From Limibacter armeniacum (GTDB lineage: Bacteria; Bacteroidota; Bacteroidia; Cytophagales; Flammeovirgaceae), in contig NZ_JBAJNO010000009.1 of NCBI RefSeq assembly GCF_036880985.1, positions 2,702,501 to 2,766,500 of the forward strand: a stretch of 64,000 nt of DNA. The letters run 5' to 3'. Shown here in pieces: positions 56,001 to 64,000 of this stretch. A program made the position numbers and the translations under genes. Every line of letters begins with the position of its first letter. The stretch's first letter is position 1. The notes beneath the pieces were generated by a model that was not told the origin of the DNA, ran no database searches, and worked only from the letters and a program-made list of their open reading frames with translations.

Positions 56001-57237
56001 ACATAGGCAGTTTGGTTTTCTGGATAAGCAGGGTGTCATGCCATTGCGTTCGGAGAACCTAATGGAAGAAGCCCAGTACCTGTTGGGGAACAGCTTGAAT
56101 TTGAGAATGCTGATTCGTAGGATGCTAAAGATGTTCTTGGAAACATCAGGTGCCTATCGGTGTGTATTGCTTCAGCAGGATGATGAAAGCTTGAAAGTAA
56201 TAGGAGAAGGAAGGTTCCCAGATAATTATCTCAAGTACTTTGAAGAAGGCTTGCCTTTAGAAGAAGTCAGTTTGGAGCGGGCTGCTGTTATGTATGCTTT
56301 CAGAAGGAAAGAAACACTCAATACGGATTTGAATAAAGAGATCATGCAAGTTAGTAAAGGGCTATTGTCGGTTTTCTGTAGTCCATTTCAAATGCCAGAT
56401 GGAAGTATGGTGTTACTTTATTTGGAGAATAAATATGTCAACAACCTGTTTGATGACCGGAAGAGTGCCAATTTGGGTATGGTTGGCAAAATTGGAGTGC
56501 TTAACCTGCATAATGCGATTGTCCACGAAGAAGCGATCCGTTTGAATGAGGCTTTGCGTAAGGAAGTAGCAGAAAAGGAGCGGTTAAATAAGGCAATTGA
56601 GTTTCAAAAGAATGAGCATATTGAGCAAATAATCCTGACACAGGAAAATGAGCGCAAGCGGATAGCGGAGGATCTTCATGATAGTGTAGGCGGAATGCTT
56701 TCATCTGTTCGGATGCAGTTCAAGAACTTCAGTAACCGAATAGAAGGCAAAGGTGCGGAAAAGTATGCGGGAGCAATAGACTTGCTGGACCGAACCTGTG
56801 AAGAGGTAAGAAGGCTCTCACATAATATGATGCCAGGAGCACTTACCAAGTTTGGTTTGGTACCAGCACTGCAAGATATGGCTGAGCAAGTGATGGAGGC
56901 TACCCAAATCAAAATCAATGTTTATACTTGGGGAATGGATGATGAGCGATTGGATAGCAAGAAGGAGGTTGCACTTTACCGTATCTGTCAAGAATTGTTA
57001 CAGAATATGGTTAAGCATGCAAAAGCCACCAAGGCGGATATTCAGCTGATGCGCCATGAAAATGCTTTGAACCTAATGTTTGAGGATAATGGAGTTGGGT
57101 TTGACATGAGTACGAAGAAGAAAGGAATAGGGCTGGAAAATATAGCCTCAAGAGTAAACTCAATGAAAGGAACACTCAACGTGGACAGCTTTCCTGAAAG
57201 GGGAACGACATTTATAATCGATATACCATTGGTATAA
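53068..57237 (+). CDS. AAA-ATPase/TPR/GAF hybrid sensor histidine kinase
   Basis: A 1389-residue soluble sensor. An N-terminal AAA/STAND-like ATPase has Walker A GDKGTGKS at residues 43-50 and Walker B VLLIEDDFHYID near 175. A long helical TPR-like region spans about 430-1000. A GAF-like domain lies at about 1010-1165 and a coiled coil at about 1160-1195. A HisKA_3 dimerisation domain has the phospho-accepting His in IAEDLHDSVGGML (about 1203). The HATPase_c domain has NMVKHAKAT and FEDNGVGFDMSTKKKGIGLENI. There is no membrane segment, so the signal is probably internal. The downstream NarL-type regulator (35 bp away) is its likely partner. The architecture resembles multidomain ATPase-kinase sensors but lacks a Ser/Thr kinase head. 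Confidence 0.92.
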   Translation: MSWNREGGNHRFRRTEALTTLQATYKHFRLNPAQNAGIILVRGDKGTGKSRLVNQFADDLLSDHHSDWHVIHKVNNVFNQNIPYYALKSFVATFTNDFLSNASSKELAELRKELRERLGAGFFLLVSYVPELGVLMDKHGEESLGMPSHVSTENQLPDLFLLYIEAILSVREQPVLLIEDDFHYIDISSLYLFKHIIHHLGVGKFLIAAVCDRDREISYSALSQFLEELRRQDGVYEEIELHPLIQEEVKTFAEQWFGEGVVSEPLVELFYTLTQGYIHQLDNLLPQLLKSNIVWLENGLWHADRHAAKAYLKKHINKPSLLKLFETLSEDTKRLLLLMSCMGRFSLKVLSEYLQTSKEDVRSMLKISVSKGILSQDSDKFHFTEANYGDIFYRSMPEAQRNELHYFVGHAYLKRGIEQLTFTQFIFALEQLNKSAMLSMKKGETELLASLNLRAGDIARSNDAFMMAMDFYEQGLSLLTWSKEQNQELSYKLELAKALCEYYLGNHDLAEVDLDNLLSKVTEQAQRMTIYKQKITINIHLGRLSQARGILGLALAELGVRLPVSVEEVSTQVAEEKATFRNFLSKNEPIDVLLLPPVRPLTEQETYLLELLHTGGIALHYTSTRLMMLQCLKIINVSQASTPNRITALAYATYGRMLIASLEDIELGYQLGKIAVGLNDKLEDFSLRGRVYGVYAFYIHGWKHHLRESIPMLEKGWEASIKSGDMYGAYILSTHILNVQLIYGHQLEHLQAFGADSDASANGFTSYIPEYQKVLVNLLRGEMSTFYLPEKMNNPLSVRYNLHEELFYRHYVTGRYAYHFGFYDWAVTELEEAHHYSTIQEGSLLYPEVIFYLSLSILSNLVNYDEEKRQSCLAQLDQYVALFKVWEEHAQENFSHKYWLIQAELMAFRGDEKAGEAFEKAIAFAVKFDFAHVQAMAHEHYLRWLLKRGAAKEVLQYHYTLSAECFRAWGAVALERQLHRQFGFLDKQGVMPLRSENLMEEAQYLLGNSLNLRMLIRRMLKMFLETSGAYRCVLLQQDDESLKVIGEGRFPDNYLKYFEEGLPLEEVSLERAAVMYAFRRKETLNTDLNKEIMQVSKGLLSVFCSPFQMPDGSMVLLYLENKYVNNLFDDRKSANLGMVGKIGVLNLHNAIVHEEAIRLNEALRKEVAEKERLNKAIEFQKNEHIEQIILTQENERKRIAEDLHDSVGGMLSSVRMQFKNFSNRIEGKGAEKYAGAIDLLDRTCEEVRRLSHNMMPGALTKFGLVPALQDMAEQVMEATQIKINVYTWGMDDERLDSKKEVALYRICQELLQNMVKHAKATKADIQLMRHENALNLMFEDNGVGFDMSTKKKGIGLENIASRVNSMKGTLNVDSFPERGTTFIIDIPLV

Positions 57238-57272
57238 GCCAAACTAGTGTATAACTGCATAAAACGACAGAG

Positions 57273-57926
57273 ATGACTGACAATTACAAAACTATCAAGG
57301 TAATGATTGCGGATGATCACCGCATGTTTATTCAGGGCTTAAGGTCTTTGCTGGAAGAGGAAGTGTCTATTGAAATAGTGGGAGAAGCATACAATGGCAA
57401 GCATACCTTGGATCAGGTCGGAAAAACGGATTTCGATGTACTGATTGTAGATATTAGCATGCCTGATATGGACGGTATCGAAGTAACCCGAAAGGCTTTG
57501 GAAATAAAGCCTGATATCAAGATCTTAGGACTTTCAATGCATAATGAGAAGCGATTTATTTCTAACTTGCTAAAAACCGGTGCTTTGGGGTATGTCTTGA
57601 AAAATACGGACAAGGAGGAGCTGGTTTATGCCATCAATCAAACCTTTAATGGAGAAAACTACCTTAGCGATGACGCCTCCAAGACACTGGTTAACTCATT
57701 TATAAAGACCAGAAGTAAAGAATACTTGAATGATTCACTTTCGGAAAGAGAGATGGACGTACTCAAGGACATTGCTAATGGATATACTACTCAGCAGATT
57801 GCCGAAAGACTTTTTATCAGCAAGAATACAGTAGAAACCCATCGAAAGAATTTATTGTTGAAAATGAAGGCAAAGAATACTGCGGAGCTGGTGAATGTCG
57901 CTTTTAAAGAAGGTATAATCAACTAA
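57273..57926 (+). CDS. NarL/LuxR-type response regulator
   Basis: A 217-residue regulator. The receiver domain has the acidic pair IADDHRMF (about residues 12-14), the phospho-acceptor Asp in DVLIVDISMPDMDG (about residue 60) and a conserved Lys in YVLKNTDKEE. The C-terminal LuxR helix-turn-helix (LSEREMDVLKDIANGYTTQQ, then RLFISKNTVETHRK) binds DNA. It forms a two-gene unit with the preceding kinase. Targets are unknown. Confidence 0.95.
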   Translation: MTDNYKTIKVMIADDHRMFIQGLRSLLEEEVSIEIVGEAYNGKHTLDQVGKTDFDVLIVDISMPDMDGIEVTRKALEIKPDIKILGLSMHNEKRFISNLLKTGALGYVLKNTDKEELVYAINQTFNGENYLSDDASKTLVNSFIKTRSKEYLNDSLSEREMDVLKDIANGYTTQQIAERLFISKNTVETHRKNLLLKMKAKNTAELVNVAFKEGIIN

Positions 57927-58172
57927 CTTACTGTGACAGAAAAAAAGGGGATTTTTGAAATCACTTTTTTCAGTGATCATTTGCTATCTGATTATACAAA
58001 TCTTTGTAATGCAGAGTGACATCGCACGGCAAGAGTAAAAGAATACTTTTTTACTTACTGAAAGATGAATGGTTTGTGACAAGGAAAAAGATGGGTAGCA
58101 CTGCCGGAGTTATGTTCACAAGAGAGTGAATCAATCACAAACCAATAGACAACTTGTATAATTTAATAGCTT

Positions 58173-59036
58173 ATGATGCTGATAGCAGACAGCGGTTCAA
58201 CCAAAACAGATTGGGTATGTGTGGATAAAGGAAAGGTGGTTATGAACTACAAAACCTGTGGACTTAACCCATACTTCCTGTCTTTAGATGAAATGGTAGC
58301 GCTGATTCAAAAGGAATTGCTGGCTGGTGGCAATGTGGATACTCCCGAAGCTATTCACTTTTATGGAGCAGGGTGTGGAGCGAAGGAAAAAGAACTACTG
58401 GTTCATAGTGCCTTACAGCAAGCTATTCCACAGGCTCGATATATTGAGGTATCTGGAGATATGCTGGGTGCCGCAAGAAGTTTGTTTGGAATGACAGATG
58501 GCATTGCTTGTATCTTGGGTACGGGCGCCAATTCGTGTGTATATAAAGAAGGTAAGATCATTTCCAATGTACCTTCATTAGGATATATTCTGGCTGATTG
58601 GGGCAGTGGAGCTGTATTGGGTAAGGATTTGGTTGCAGCACTACTTCAAGAGCAACTTCCCAGCGAAGTGTTGGAAGACTTCTATGATACCTATCAGATG
58701 ACACGTCCATATATTCTGGATCGTGTTTACCGCTCACCTATGCCAAACAGGTTCTTGGCATCTTTTGTACCATTTCTACTGAAGCATCAGGCACATCCAA
58801 TTCTTCAGGCATTGATTAGAGACAACTTCTCCCGCTTTTTTGATTACTATGTATTACAATACAAAGAAGCAGGCGAAGGACTTGAAGTAAGATGTGTGGG
58901 CTCTGTTGCTTATTATTTTCAGGATCTTTTCCGTCAAGTAGCAGATGAGAAAGGAATTAATTTGGCAGGAGTAGAGCAGACACCTATCCAAAGTCTTGTC
59001 AGGTATCATGGTGTACAATCTAAGCAGGTCAGCTAA
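58173..59036 (+). CDS. BadF/BadG-type N-acetylglucosamine kinase
   Basis: A 287-residue ASKHA-fold kinase. Phosphate-1 is seen in LIADSGSTKTDWVC (about residues 3-16), phosphate-2 in CILGTGANSCVY and the adenosine motif later. The segment LGYILADWGSGAVLGKDLV is typical of the GlcNAc kinase/BadF group in Bacteroidota. It probably phosphorylates an amino sugar released by the NagZ-like enzyme downstream. It heads a rightward run with GNAT and AmpG-like genes (gaps 65-78 bp). Confidence 0.88.
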   Translation: MMLIADSGSTKTDWVCVDKGKVVMNYKTCGLNPYFLSLDEMVALIQKELLAGGNVDTPEAIHFYGAGCGAKEKELLVHSALQQAIPQARYIEVSGDMLGAARSLFGMTDGIACILGTGANSCVYKEGKIISNVPSLGYILADWGSGAVLGKDLVAALLQEQLPSEVLEDFYDTYQMTRPYILDRVYRSPMPNRFLASFVPFLLKHQAHPILQALIRDNFSRFFDYYVLQYKEAGEGLEVRCVGSVAYYFQDLFRQVADEKGINLAGVEQTPIQSLVRYHGVQSKQVS

Positions 59037-59101
59037 TGGATCGAGTGCTGGCCTGTTACACTACAGTGATATTATTTCAAGTCGATAACTTTGTATAAAC
59101 T

Positions 59102-59578
59102 ATGGATATGCTGGTTAGGCTTTATGACCTTCCTTCAGAAGGAAATCGCCTATCTCTAAAAGCAACACTTCAAGCAGAAGGAATTGAAGTAAGAAGGGCT
59201 ATTGCTCCGGAAATGCACTTGGTGGTAGAGTGGGTCAACAAGAATTTCAACCCTCATTGGGGGAGTGAAGTTATGGCAGCTTTTGCTAATAATCCAACTA
59301 CATGCCTGATTGCCATTGAAAAGGGAGAAATACAGGGCTTCGCTTGTTATGAGGCGACAGCTAAAGCTTTTTTTGGACCAACAGGTGTTTCTGAAAAAGC
59401 AAGAGGTAAAGGAATAGGCAAGCTTTTGCTGTTGGAAGCTTTAAATGGGTTGAAAGCATTAGGTTATGCATATGGCATTATTGGAGGGGTTGGTCCTGTT
59501 GAGTTTTACCAAAAAGCAGTAGGGGCAATACTGATAGAAGGATCGACACCAGGGATTTATAAAAACATGCTACGATAG
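59102..59578 (+). CDS. GNAT family N-acetyltransferase
   Basis: A 158-residue acetyltransferase. The acetyl-CoA-binding motif VSEKARGKGIGKLLLLEAL (about residues 97-115) is intact, and IIGGVGPVEFYQKAVGA follows. The substrate is unknown; its place among amino-sugar genes suggests an amino-sugar or muropeptide substrate, but this is only contextual. Confidence 0.87.
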   Translation: MDMLVRLYDLPSEGNRLSLKATLQAEGIEVRRAIAPEMHLVVEWVNKNFNPHWGSEVMAAFANNPTTCLIAIEKGEIQGFACYEATAKAFFGPTGVSEKARGKGIGKLLLLEALNGLKALGYAYGIIGGVGPVEFYQKAVGAILIEGSTPGIYKNMLR

Positions 59579-59656
59579 ATACTACTAAACCAGCAAAATT
59601 TAGCTACTTTCTGACCATTCAGAGCCATGTAGCGTACAGAACTACACAAAACAGAC

Positions 59657-60958
59657 ATGATTGAAACAAAAATACCGAAGCAAAAAGCTTCCACTAACCT
59701 AAACCCATGGTCATGGGTACCTTCCTTATACTTCATTCAGGGGATTCCTTACATCGTAGTAATGAGTGTTGCTGTAACGATGTACAAGACCCTTAATATT
59801 TCCAATACTGAGATAGCACTTTATACTTCTTGGCTGTATTTGCCTTGGGTCATTAAACCCCTTTGGAGCCCAATGGTTGATGTGTTACGTACCAAACGTT
59901 GGTGGACATGGACAATGCAGTTGTTAATAGGAGGAGCTTTTGCGGGTGTAGCTTTTACCTTGCCAATGGATAGCTTCTTTCAATATTCCTTGGCTATGCT
60001 TTGGTTAGTCGCATTTAGTTCTGCTACACATGATATTGCTGCGGATGGTTTTTATATGTTAGGGTTGAGGGATGATCAACAGGCATTTTTTGTAGGAATC
60101 AGAAGTACCTTTTATCGTTTAGCCATGTTGACAGGTCAAGGAGCTGTAGTGTATATAGCAGGTACATTAGCTACTAATATGGGAGATAACTTCATTCAGG
60201 CTTGGGCTTTAACTTTTGGTGGAATAGCAGTTGTTTTAATTGGTTTTAGTTTATATCACGCATGGATATTACCTAAGCCTGAGAAAGAAGAGGTTGAGCA
60301 GAAAAATATAGCTCAGGTGATGAGTGAGTTTGGAGACACTTTTATCAGCTTCTTTCAAAAACCTGGTGTTTGGATCGGTGTAGCATTTATACTATTGTAT
60401 CGCTTGGGAGAAGCACAGTTGGTAAAGTTAGCTACACCATTTCTTTTGGATGAAAGAGCTGTGGGTGGCTTAGAAATTACAGCTCAAGAACAAGGTATTA
60501 TTTATGGAACGGTAGGAGTGGCATTTTTGACTGCAGGGGGGATTCTTGGAGGATATATGGTTTCTCAAAAAGGACTCAAATTTTGGCTTTGGTGGATGTT
60601 ATTGTCCTTAAACTTACCAAATGGTCTCTATATCTTGTTGTCGCTGTTTCAACCTGAAAGCCTTTATATAATTGGAGCTGCTGTTGCAATAGAACAATTC
60701 TTCTATGGATTTGGCTTTACAGCCTTGATGATGTATATGATCTACATTTCAGATGGAGAGCATAAAACAGCGCATTATGCTTTGTGTACTGGTTTTATGG
60801 CATTAGGCATGATGCTTCCTGGAATGGCGAGTGGATGGATACAAGAGGCGGTAGGTTATACAAGCTTTTTCACCATTGTCTTGGTATTGGCCTTGCCGGG
60901 ATTTGTAGTAGCTAGATATGTTAAAGTAGATCCAGCTTTTGGTCGAAAAGATAAATAA
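59657..60958 (+). CDS. AmpG-like major facilitator transporter
   Basis: A 433-residue inner-membrane protein with about 12 helices. It begins with a polar segment and then SLYFIQGIPYIVVMSVAVTMY. The motifs WVIKPLWSPMVDVLRTKRWW and SATHDIAADGFYML are characteristic of the AmpG/PAT group, which imports anhydro-muropeptides. It sits between an amino-sugar kinase and NagZ, which supports a wall-recycling role. A terminator follows. Confidence 0.85.
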   Translation: MIETKIPKQKASTNLNPWSWVPSLYFIQGIPYIVVMSVAVTMYKTLNISNTEIALYTSWLYLPWVIKPLWSPMVDVLRTKRWWTWTMQLLIGGAFAGVAFTLPMDSFFQYSLAMLWLVAFSSATHDIAADGFYMLGLRDDQQAFFVGIRSTFYRLAMLTGQGAVVYIAGTLATNMGDNFIQAWALTFGGIAVVLIGFSLYHAWILPKPEKEEVEQKNIAQVMSEFGDTFISFFQKPGVWIGVAFILLYRLGEAQLVKLATPFLLDERAVGGLEITAQEQGIIYGTVGVAFLTAGGILGGYMVSQKGLKFWLWWMLLSLNLPNGLYILLSLFQPESLYIIGAAVAIEQFFYGFGFTALMMYMIYISDGEHKTAHYALCTGFMALGMMLPGMASGWIQEAVGYTSFFTIVLVLALPGFVVARYVKVDPAFGRKDK

Positions 60959-60968
60959 CGATAATAAC

Positions 60969-60996
60969 AAGGCTGTCATCAATGGCAGCCTTTTTA
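60969..60996 (+). terminator. Terminator between the AmpG-like gene and nagZ
   Basis: AAGGCTGTCA (60,969-60,978) pairs with TGGCAGCCTT (60,983-60,992) with one G-U pair, then TTTT. It suggests that nagZ is transcribed partly or wholly from its own promoter. Confidence 0.7.
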
Positions 60997-61009
60997 GTAT
61001 ACTAACTAA

Positions 61010-62725
61010 ATGCTTTCAATCGCAATGAAGCAACCACCATTTTTAAGATACTACAATAGCGAATGGGTAAGCAGTATCCTTTCCAATATGACTTTGGAAG
61101 AGAAAATAGGACAACTGTTTCAAGTCGCTGCTTTTTCCAACAGAGATAAGACTCATGAGGATCATATCCTTGAATTGATACGTAACTATCATTTAGGAGG
61201 TGTGACCTTTTTTCAGGATAACCCCGAAAAGCAAGCAGAGCTGACAAACCTTTATCAGGACCATTCCAAGGTTCCAATGTTTATCAATATTGATGCAGAA
61301 TGGGGTTTGGCAATGCGCCTTAAAAATACAGTTCAGTTCCCTTACCAAATGGCTTTGGGAGCAATAAAAGATGACCAATTAATCTACCAAATGGCATCCA
61401 AGATTGGAGAGCACTGTAAAAGGTTAGGCATTCATAGTGCTTTAGCGCCTGTTGTGGATGTCAATAACAATCCCGAAAACCCTGTGATCAACTATCGGTC
61501 ATTTGGGGAAAACAAGAAAAAGGTAGCGGCAAAAGGAATTGCTTATATGAAAGGCCTACAGGATAATCAGATTCTGGATAATGCCAAACACTTCCCAGGA
61601 CATGGTGATACTGCTGTAGATTCACATTTGGCGCTGCCTGAGCTATTACACAGTAATGAAAGGCTACATTCGCTGGAACTGTACCCATTTAAGAAAATGA
61701 TGGCTGAAGGCTTAAGCAGCGTTATGACAGCTCATTTGAGTATTCCTGCTTGGGACGACCGTGTCAATATGCCAGCAACGCTTTCTCAGAAAATATCGGA
61801 TGAACTATTGAGAAAAGAGTTGGGGTTTGAAGGGTTGGCAATTACAGATGCATTGGATATGAAAGGCATAACCAATCATTATACAGCTGGTATTGCAGAT
61901 AAGATGGCAATTTTGGCAGGGAATGATATCATAACCAACAGTGAAAGTGTACCGAATGGTGTAGCTGAAATCAAGGCAGCCTTAGAGCGTGGAGAGATGT
62001 CTGAAGAATTGCTGGATCATAAGGTAAGGCGTATTTTGGCAATGAAACAATGGGTTGGCTTGGATAAGTATAAGCCGATCCAATTGGAAGGCCTGTTGGA
62101 GGACTTGAATGATCAGGACTCTGTAGAGCTTAACAAAGTATTGGCTGAAGCTTCTCTTACATTGCTAAAAAATGAAGGAGGTATTTTGCCGTTAGCTGCA
62201 GAACAGAAAGTGGCTTGTTTGCATATCAGTAATTCAGGTGTTACGGTGTCTGCTCGTGATCAGCTTGCACATCACTTGCAAGATATGGAAGCCAAAAAAG
62301 TGCAGAACAAATTTGCTGACTATATGCAGGAATATGGAAACACAGACCATTTCTATTGGGAAGCAGAAGAAGGGAAAGAAGCACTTGAAGCCATAGCTGA
62401 AAAACTTGAGGCTTATCACACTGTAGTGATAAGTATACATGGTGTCAATATCAAGCCCTTCAACTATTTTGATATACCTATGGAGGCTATCCCTGTCATA
62501 GAAAAATTGGCAGAAGTACAGGATGTGGTATTTGTTTTATTGGGCAATGCATATGCACTGAATGTTTTTCAGGGAATTGAAAAGGCTAAAGCAATTATTG
62601 TTACTTATCAGGAGAGTGAATATACACAGGAAACGGCTGCAAGGTTAATTGCAAAAGGATTTGAGACCAGTGGGACACTACCGGTTACCATTAATGAACA
62701 TTATAGGGAAGGTGCAGGTCTGTAA
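61010..62725 (+). CDS. nagZ: GH3 beta-N-acetylglucosaminidase (NagZ-like)
   Basis: A 571-residue glycoside hydrolase family 3 enzyme. The NagZ-type catalytic His-Asp loop KHFPGHGDTAVDSH is near residue 197, and the nucleophile Asp lies in AITDALDMKGI near residue 283. The protein is longer than E. coli NagZ because it carries a C-terminal GH3_C-like domain (about 385-570). No clear signal peptide is seen, consistent with a cytoplasmic enzyme that removes GlcNAc from muropeptides imported by the AmpG-like protein. An alternative ATG lies 15 bp inside. Confidence 0.92.
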   Translation: MLSIAMKQPPFLRYYNSEWVSSILSNMTLEEKIGQLFQVAAFSNRDKTHEDHILELIRNYHLGGVTFFQDNPEKQAELTNLYQDHSKVPMFINIDAEWGLAMRLKNTVQFPYQMALGAIKDDQLIYQMASKIGEHCKRLGIHSALAPVVDVNNNPENPVINYRSFGENKKKVAAKGIAYMKGLQDNQILDNAKHFPGHGDTAVDSHLALPELLHSNERLHSLELYPFKKMMAEGLSSVMTAHLSIPAWDDRVNMPATLSQKISDELLRKELGFEGLAITDALDMKGITNHYTAGIADKMAILAGNDIITNSESVPNGVAEIKAALERGEMSEELLDHKVRRILAMKQWVGLDKYKPIQLEGLLEDLNDQDSVELNKVLAEASLTLLKNEGGILPLAAEQKVACLHISNSGVTVSARDQLAHHLQDMEAKKVQNKFADYMQEYGNTDHFYWEAEEGKEALEAIAEKLEAYHTVVISIHGVNIKPFNYFDIPMEAIPVIEKLAEVQDVVFVLLGNAYALNVFQGIEKAKAIIVTYQESEYTQETAARLIAKGFETSGTLPVTINEHYREGAGL

Positions 62726-62750
62726 ATATGGTTGTCCATTAAATCTGGCT

Positions 62751-62790
62751 AAAAGCCCGATAGTACAAAAAGTGCTATCGGGCTTTTTTT
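62751..62790 (+). terminator. Rho-independent terminator after nagZ
   Basis: A 16-bp stem, AAAAGCCCGATAGTAC (62,751-62,766) with GTGCTATCGGGCTTTT (62,772-62,787), one G-U pair, followed by more T residues. Confidence 0.92.
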
Positions 62791-63174
62791 GTGTCTAACA
62801 ATGAGTTTAACTCTTATGTGTTTTAATTAAATGTCAATTATACATATAATTTGATTCTTTAATAAAGTTCTTGTCTTAGAAATACTTAAGGACGTGATAC
62901 CAATTAAATAATGTTGAGTGATTAGTGTTATGGGTAATTTCAATGATGGTTTTATTTTTCAATTGATAAATGTGTTACTAATGTTTTTAATAATAGTGTT
63001 TGTTGTACGCTTAATTAAATGAAGATACATTTCATGGTTTTCGGGGATGTGTTAATGGTGGTTAACGAGCAATTTGTCACTTGAAAGGTTATTACAAACT
63101 CAAGCGGTATGGTCAAAGGGAACATTTACACAGCTTAAAACCATACGAATTTACCTAAAACAAAATCATATAAT
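62791..63174. other. Intergenic region upstream of susC-like gene
   Basis: About 385 bp without a gene. It is AT-rich and G-rich relative to C on the plus strand. I see no clear -33/-7 pair or operator; it must hold the promoter of the SusC-like gene. Confidence 0.4.
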
Positions 63175-64000
63175 ATGAAAATGAGAAAAGCTACTCTGTT
63201 TGTGTTGCTGCTATCTCTATGGAGCATGGCAGCTTGGGCACAGGAGCGAAGCATTTCTGGTGTTATCAAAGATGCATCAGATGGAAGTCCGGTGATTGGT
63301 GCGAACGTACTGATTAAGGGAACCACAAAGGGAACTATTACGGACTTCGATGGAAAATTTAAGCTCAATGTGCCGAGTGGAACCCAGGTACTGACAGTAA
63401 CTTTTGTTGGTTATAAGCAGCAAGAGGTACAGTTAGGAAACAAATCAATTATTGAGGTTTTTATGGAGCTGGATGCAGAACAGCTTGAAGAAGTGGTAGT
63501 TACTGCATTTGGTGTAAAACAAGAGAAGAAATCGTTGAACTATGCAGTACAGGAAGTAAATGCAGCTGAACTAGCAGAGTCTCAACAGAGTAATATGGTC
63601 AATGCCCTTCAGGGTAAAGTGGCAGGTGTACAGATTACTTCTTCAGGTGGTATGCCAGGTGCTTCTTCCCAAATCCTGATCCGTGGTGCTAATTCCCTGT
63701 CAGGTAACAACCAACCTCTGTTTGTCATTGATGGTATTCCAGTAGACAACTCATCTAATGATGGTGGTGTTAACCGTGCAGCAGATATTAACTCTGCTGA
63801 TATTGAAAGTATGACTATCCTAAAAGGTCCCGCAGCTGCGGCGCTTTACGGTATGGATGGTGCTAATGGTGCTATTATTATCACTACTAAAAGTGGTAAG
63901 GCAGGCAAAACCATGGTCTCTTTCAATAGTACTGTAGCGATCGATCAGGTAGGTAAGTTACCGGAACAGCAAAACATGTTTACAAGAGGTAGTAGCGGAC
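63175..64000 (+). CDS. SusC/RagA TonB-linked outer membrane protein (partial)
   Basis: The first 275 codons of an outer-membrane active transporter; the gene runs off the window. A signal peptide (residues 1-22, ending SMAAWA) precedes a CarboxypepD_reg domain (about 24-100, ISGVIKDASDGSPVIGANVL). The plug domain begins near 105 (EEVVVTAFGVKQEKKSL), with LQGKVAGVQIT, LFVIDGIPVDN and ALYGMDGANGAIIITTKSG, all hallmarks of the SusC/RagA family. The partner SusD gene would be expected downstream. The substrate is probably a glycan or peptide and cannot be told from this part. Confidence 0.95.
   Translation, partial: MKMRKATLFVLLLSLWSMAAWAQERSISGVIKDASDGSPVIGANVLIKGTTKGTITDFDGKFKLNVPSGTQVLTVTFVGYKQQEVQLGNKSIIEVFMELDAEQLEEVVVTAFGVKQEKKSLNYAVQEVNAAELAESQQSNMVNALQGKVAGVQITSSGGMPGASSQILIRGANSLSGNNQPLFVIDGIPVDNSSNDGGVNRAADINSADIESMTILKGPAAAALYGMDGANGAIIITTKSGKAGKTMVSFNSTVAIDQVGKLPEQQNMFTRGSSG

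Noticed and set aside
59084-59091. TAACTTTG promoter box for the GNAT gene
   Set aside because: It lies only about 10 bp before the ATG and lacks a -33 element, so it would give almost no leader; transcription from the kinase gene upstream is more likely.

Overview
The window looks like a chromosomal segment of a marine-type Bacteroidota, probably order Cytophagales (Flammeovirga-like). The signs are a SusC/RagA TonB-linked receptor with a CarboxypepD_reg N-terminus, a giant lamin-tail surface protein with a FlgD/CHU_C-like C-terminus, type B L31, an alternative GlmU-like protein, a split atpDC locus, Shine-Dalgarno-poor starts and promoters of the Bacteroidota form TTTG-N19-TAnnTTTG. No tRNA, rRNA, CRISPR array, transposase or prophage was seen. 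Genes are named from protein motifs read by eye; no database search was run.

Layout. 0.3-4.6 kb: leftward cysC and an rfbACDB (dTDP-L-rhamnose) operon. 4.6-16.3 kb: mixed-strand housekeeping and envelope genes (mnmD, a hemerythrin/RIC protein, queG, an orphan BatD, a lipoprotein, pruA, mnmA, an LTA-synthase-like sulfatase-fold protein). 16.6-23.9 kb: one 2436-residue secreted protein with six lamin-tail repeats. 24.0-27.3 kb: rpmE, a GlmU-like gene, a 2H phosphoesterase and aguB. 27.3-34.4 kb: a TPR protein, rnr (frame-disrupted), pyrR-like, pheS and a GNAT-like protein. 34.4-44.5 kb: fdtA-like, polX, atpDC, two secreted proteins, mreBCD and an aldose epimerase. 44.7-49.4 kb: marR-fadB-(four-helix-bundle element)-fadA, a beta-oxidation operon. 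49.5-53 kb: a flavin monooxygenase, a DUF1684 protein, a small membrane protein and a DUF423 protein. 53-58 kb: an AAA/TPR/GAF histidine kinase and its NarL-type regulator. 58-62.7 kb: a sugar kinase, GNAT, AmpG-like transporter and NagZ, probably cell-wall recycling. 63.2 kb to the end: a truncated susC-like gene.

The most notable signal is inside the giant gene. Between 19,381 and 22,713 there are 32 exact DnaA-box-type 9-mers (TTATCAACA, TTATCCACA or TTATTCACA, either strand). A hand scan found only about four in the rest of the window outside this gene and its 3' flank. The boxes occupy every strand and reading-phase combination that does not create a stop codon, and they persist between diverged 777-bp repeats even where the protein changes. 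This suggests selection on DNA: a chromosomal origin or a DnaA-titration site hidden in a coding sequence. Another box lies inside the predicted rpmE promoter, and genes on the two sides tend to point away from the array.

A second notable structure is an IVS-like element (four-helix-bundle ORF between 32-nt inverted repeats) placed between fadB and fadA. Its arms belong to a family of 7-bp-periodic repeats also found in the atpD-atpC gap and upstream of polX.
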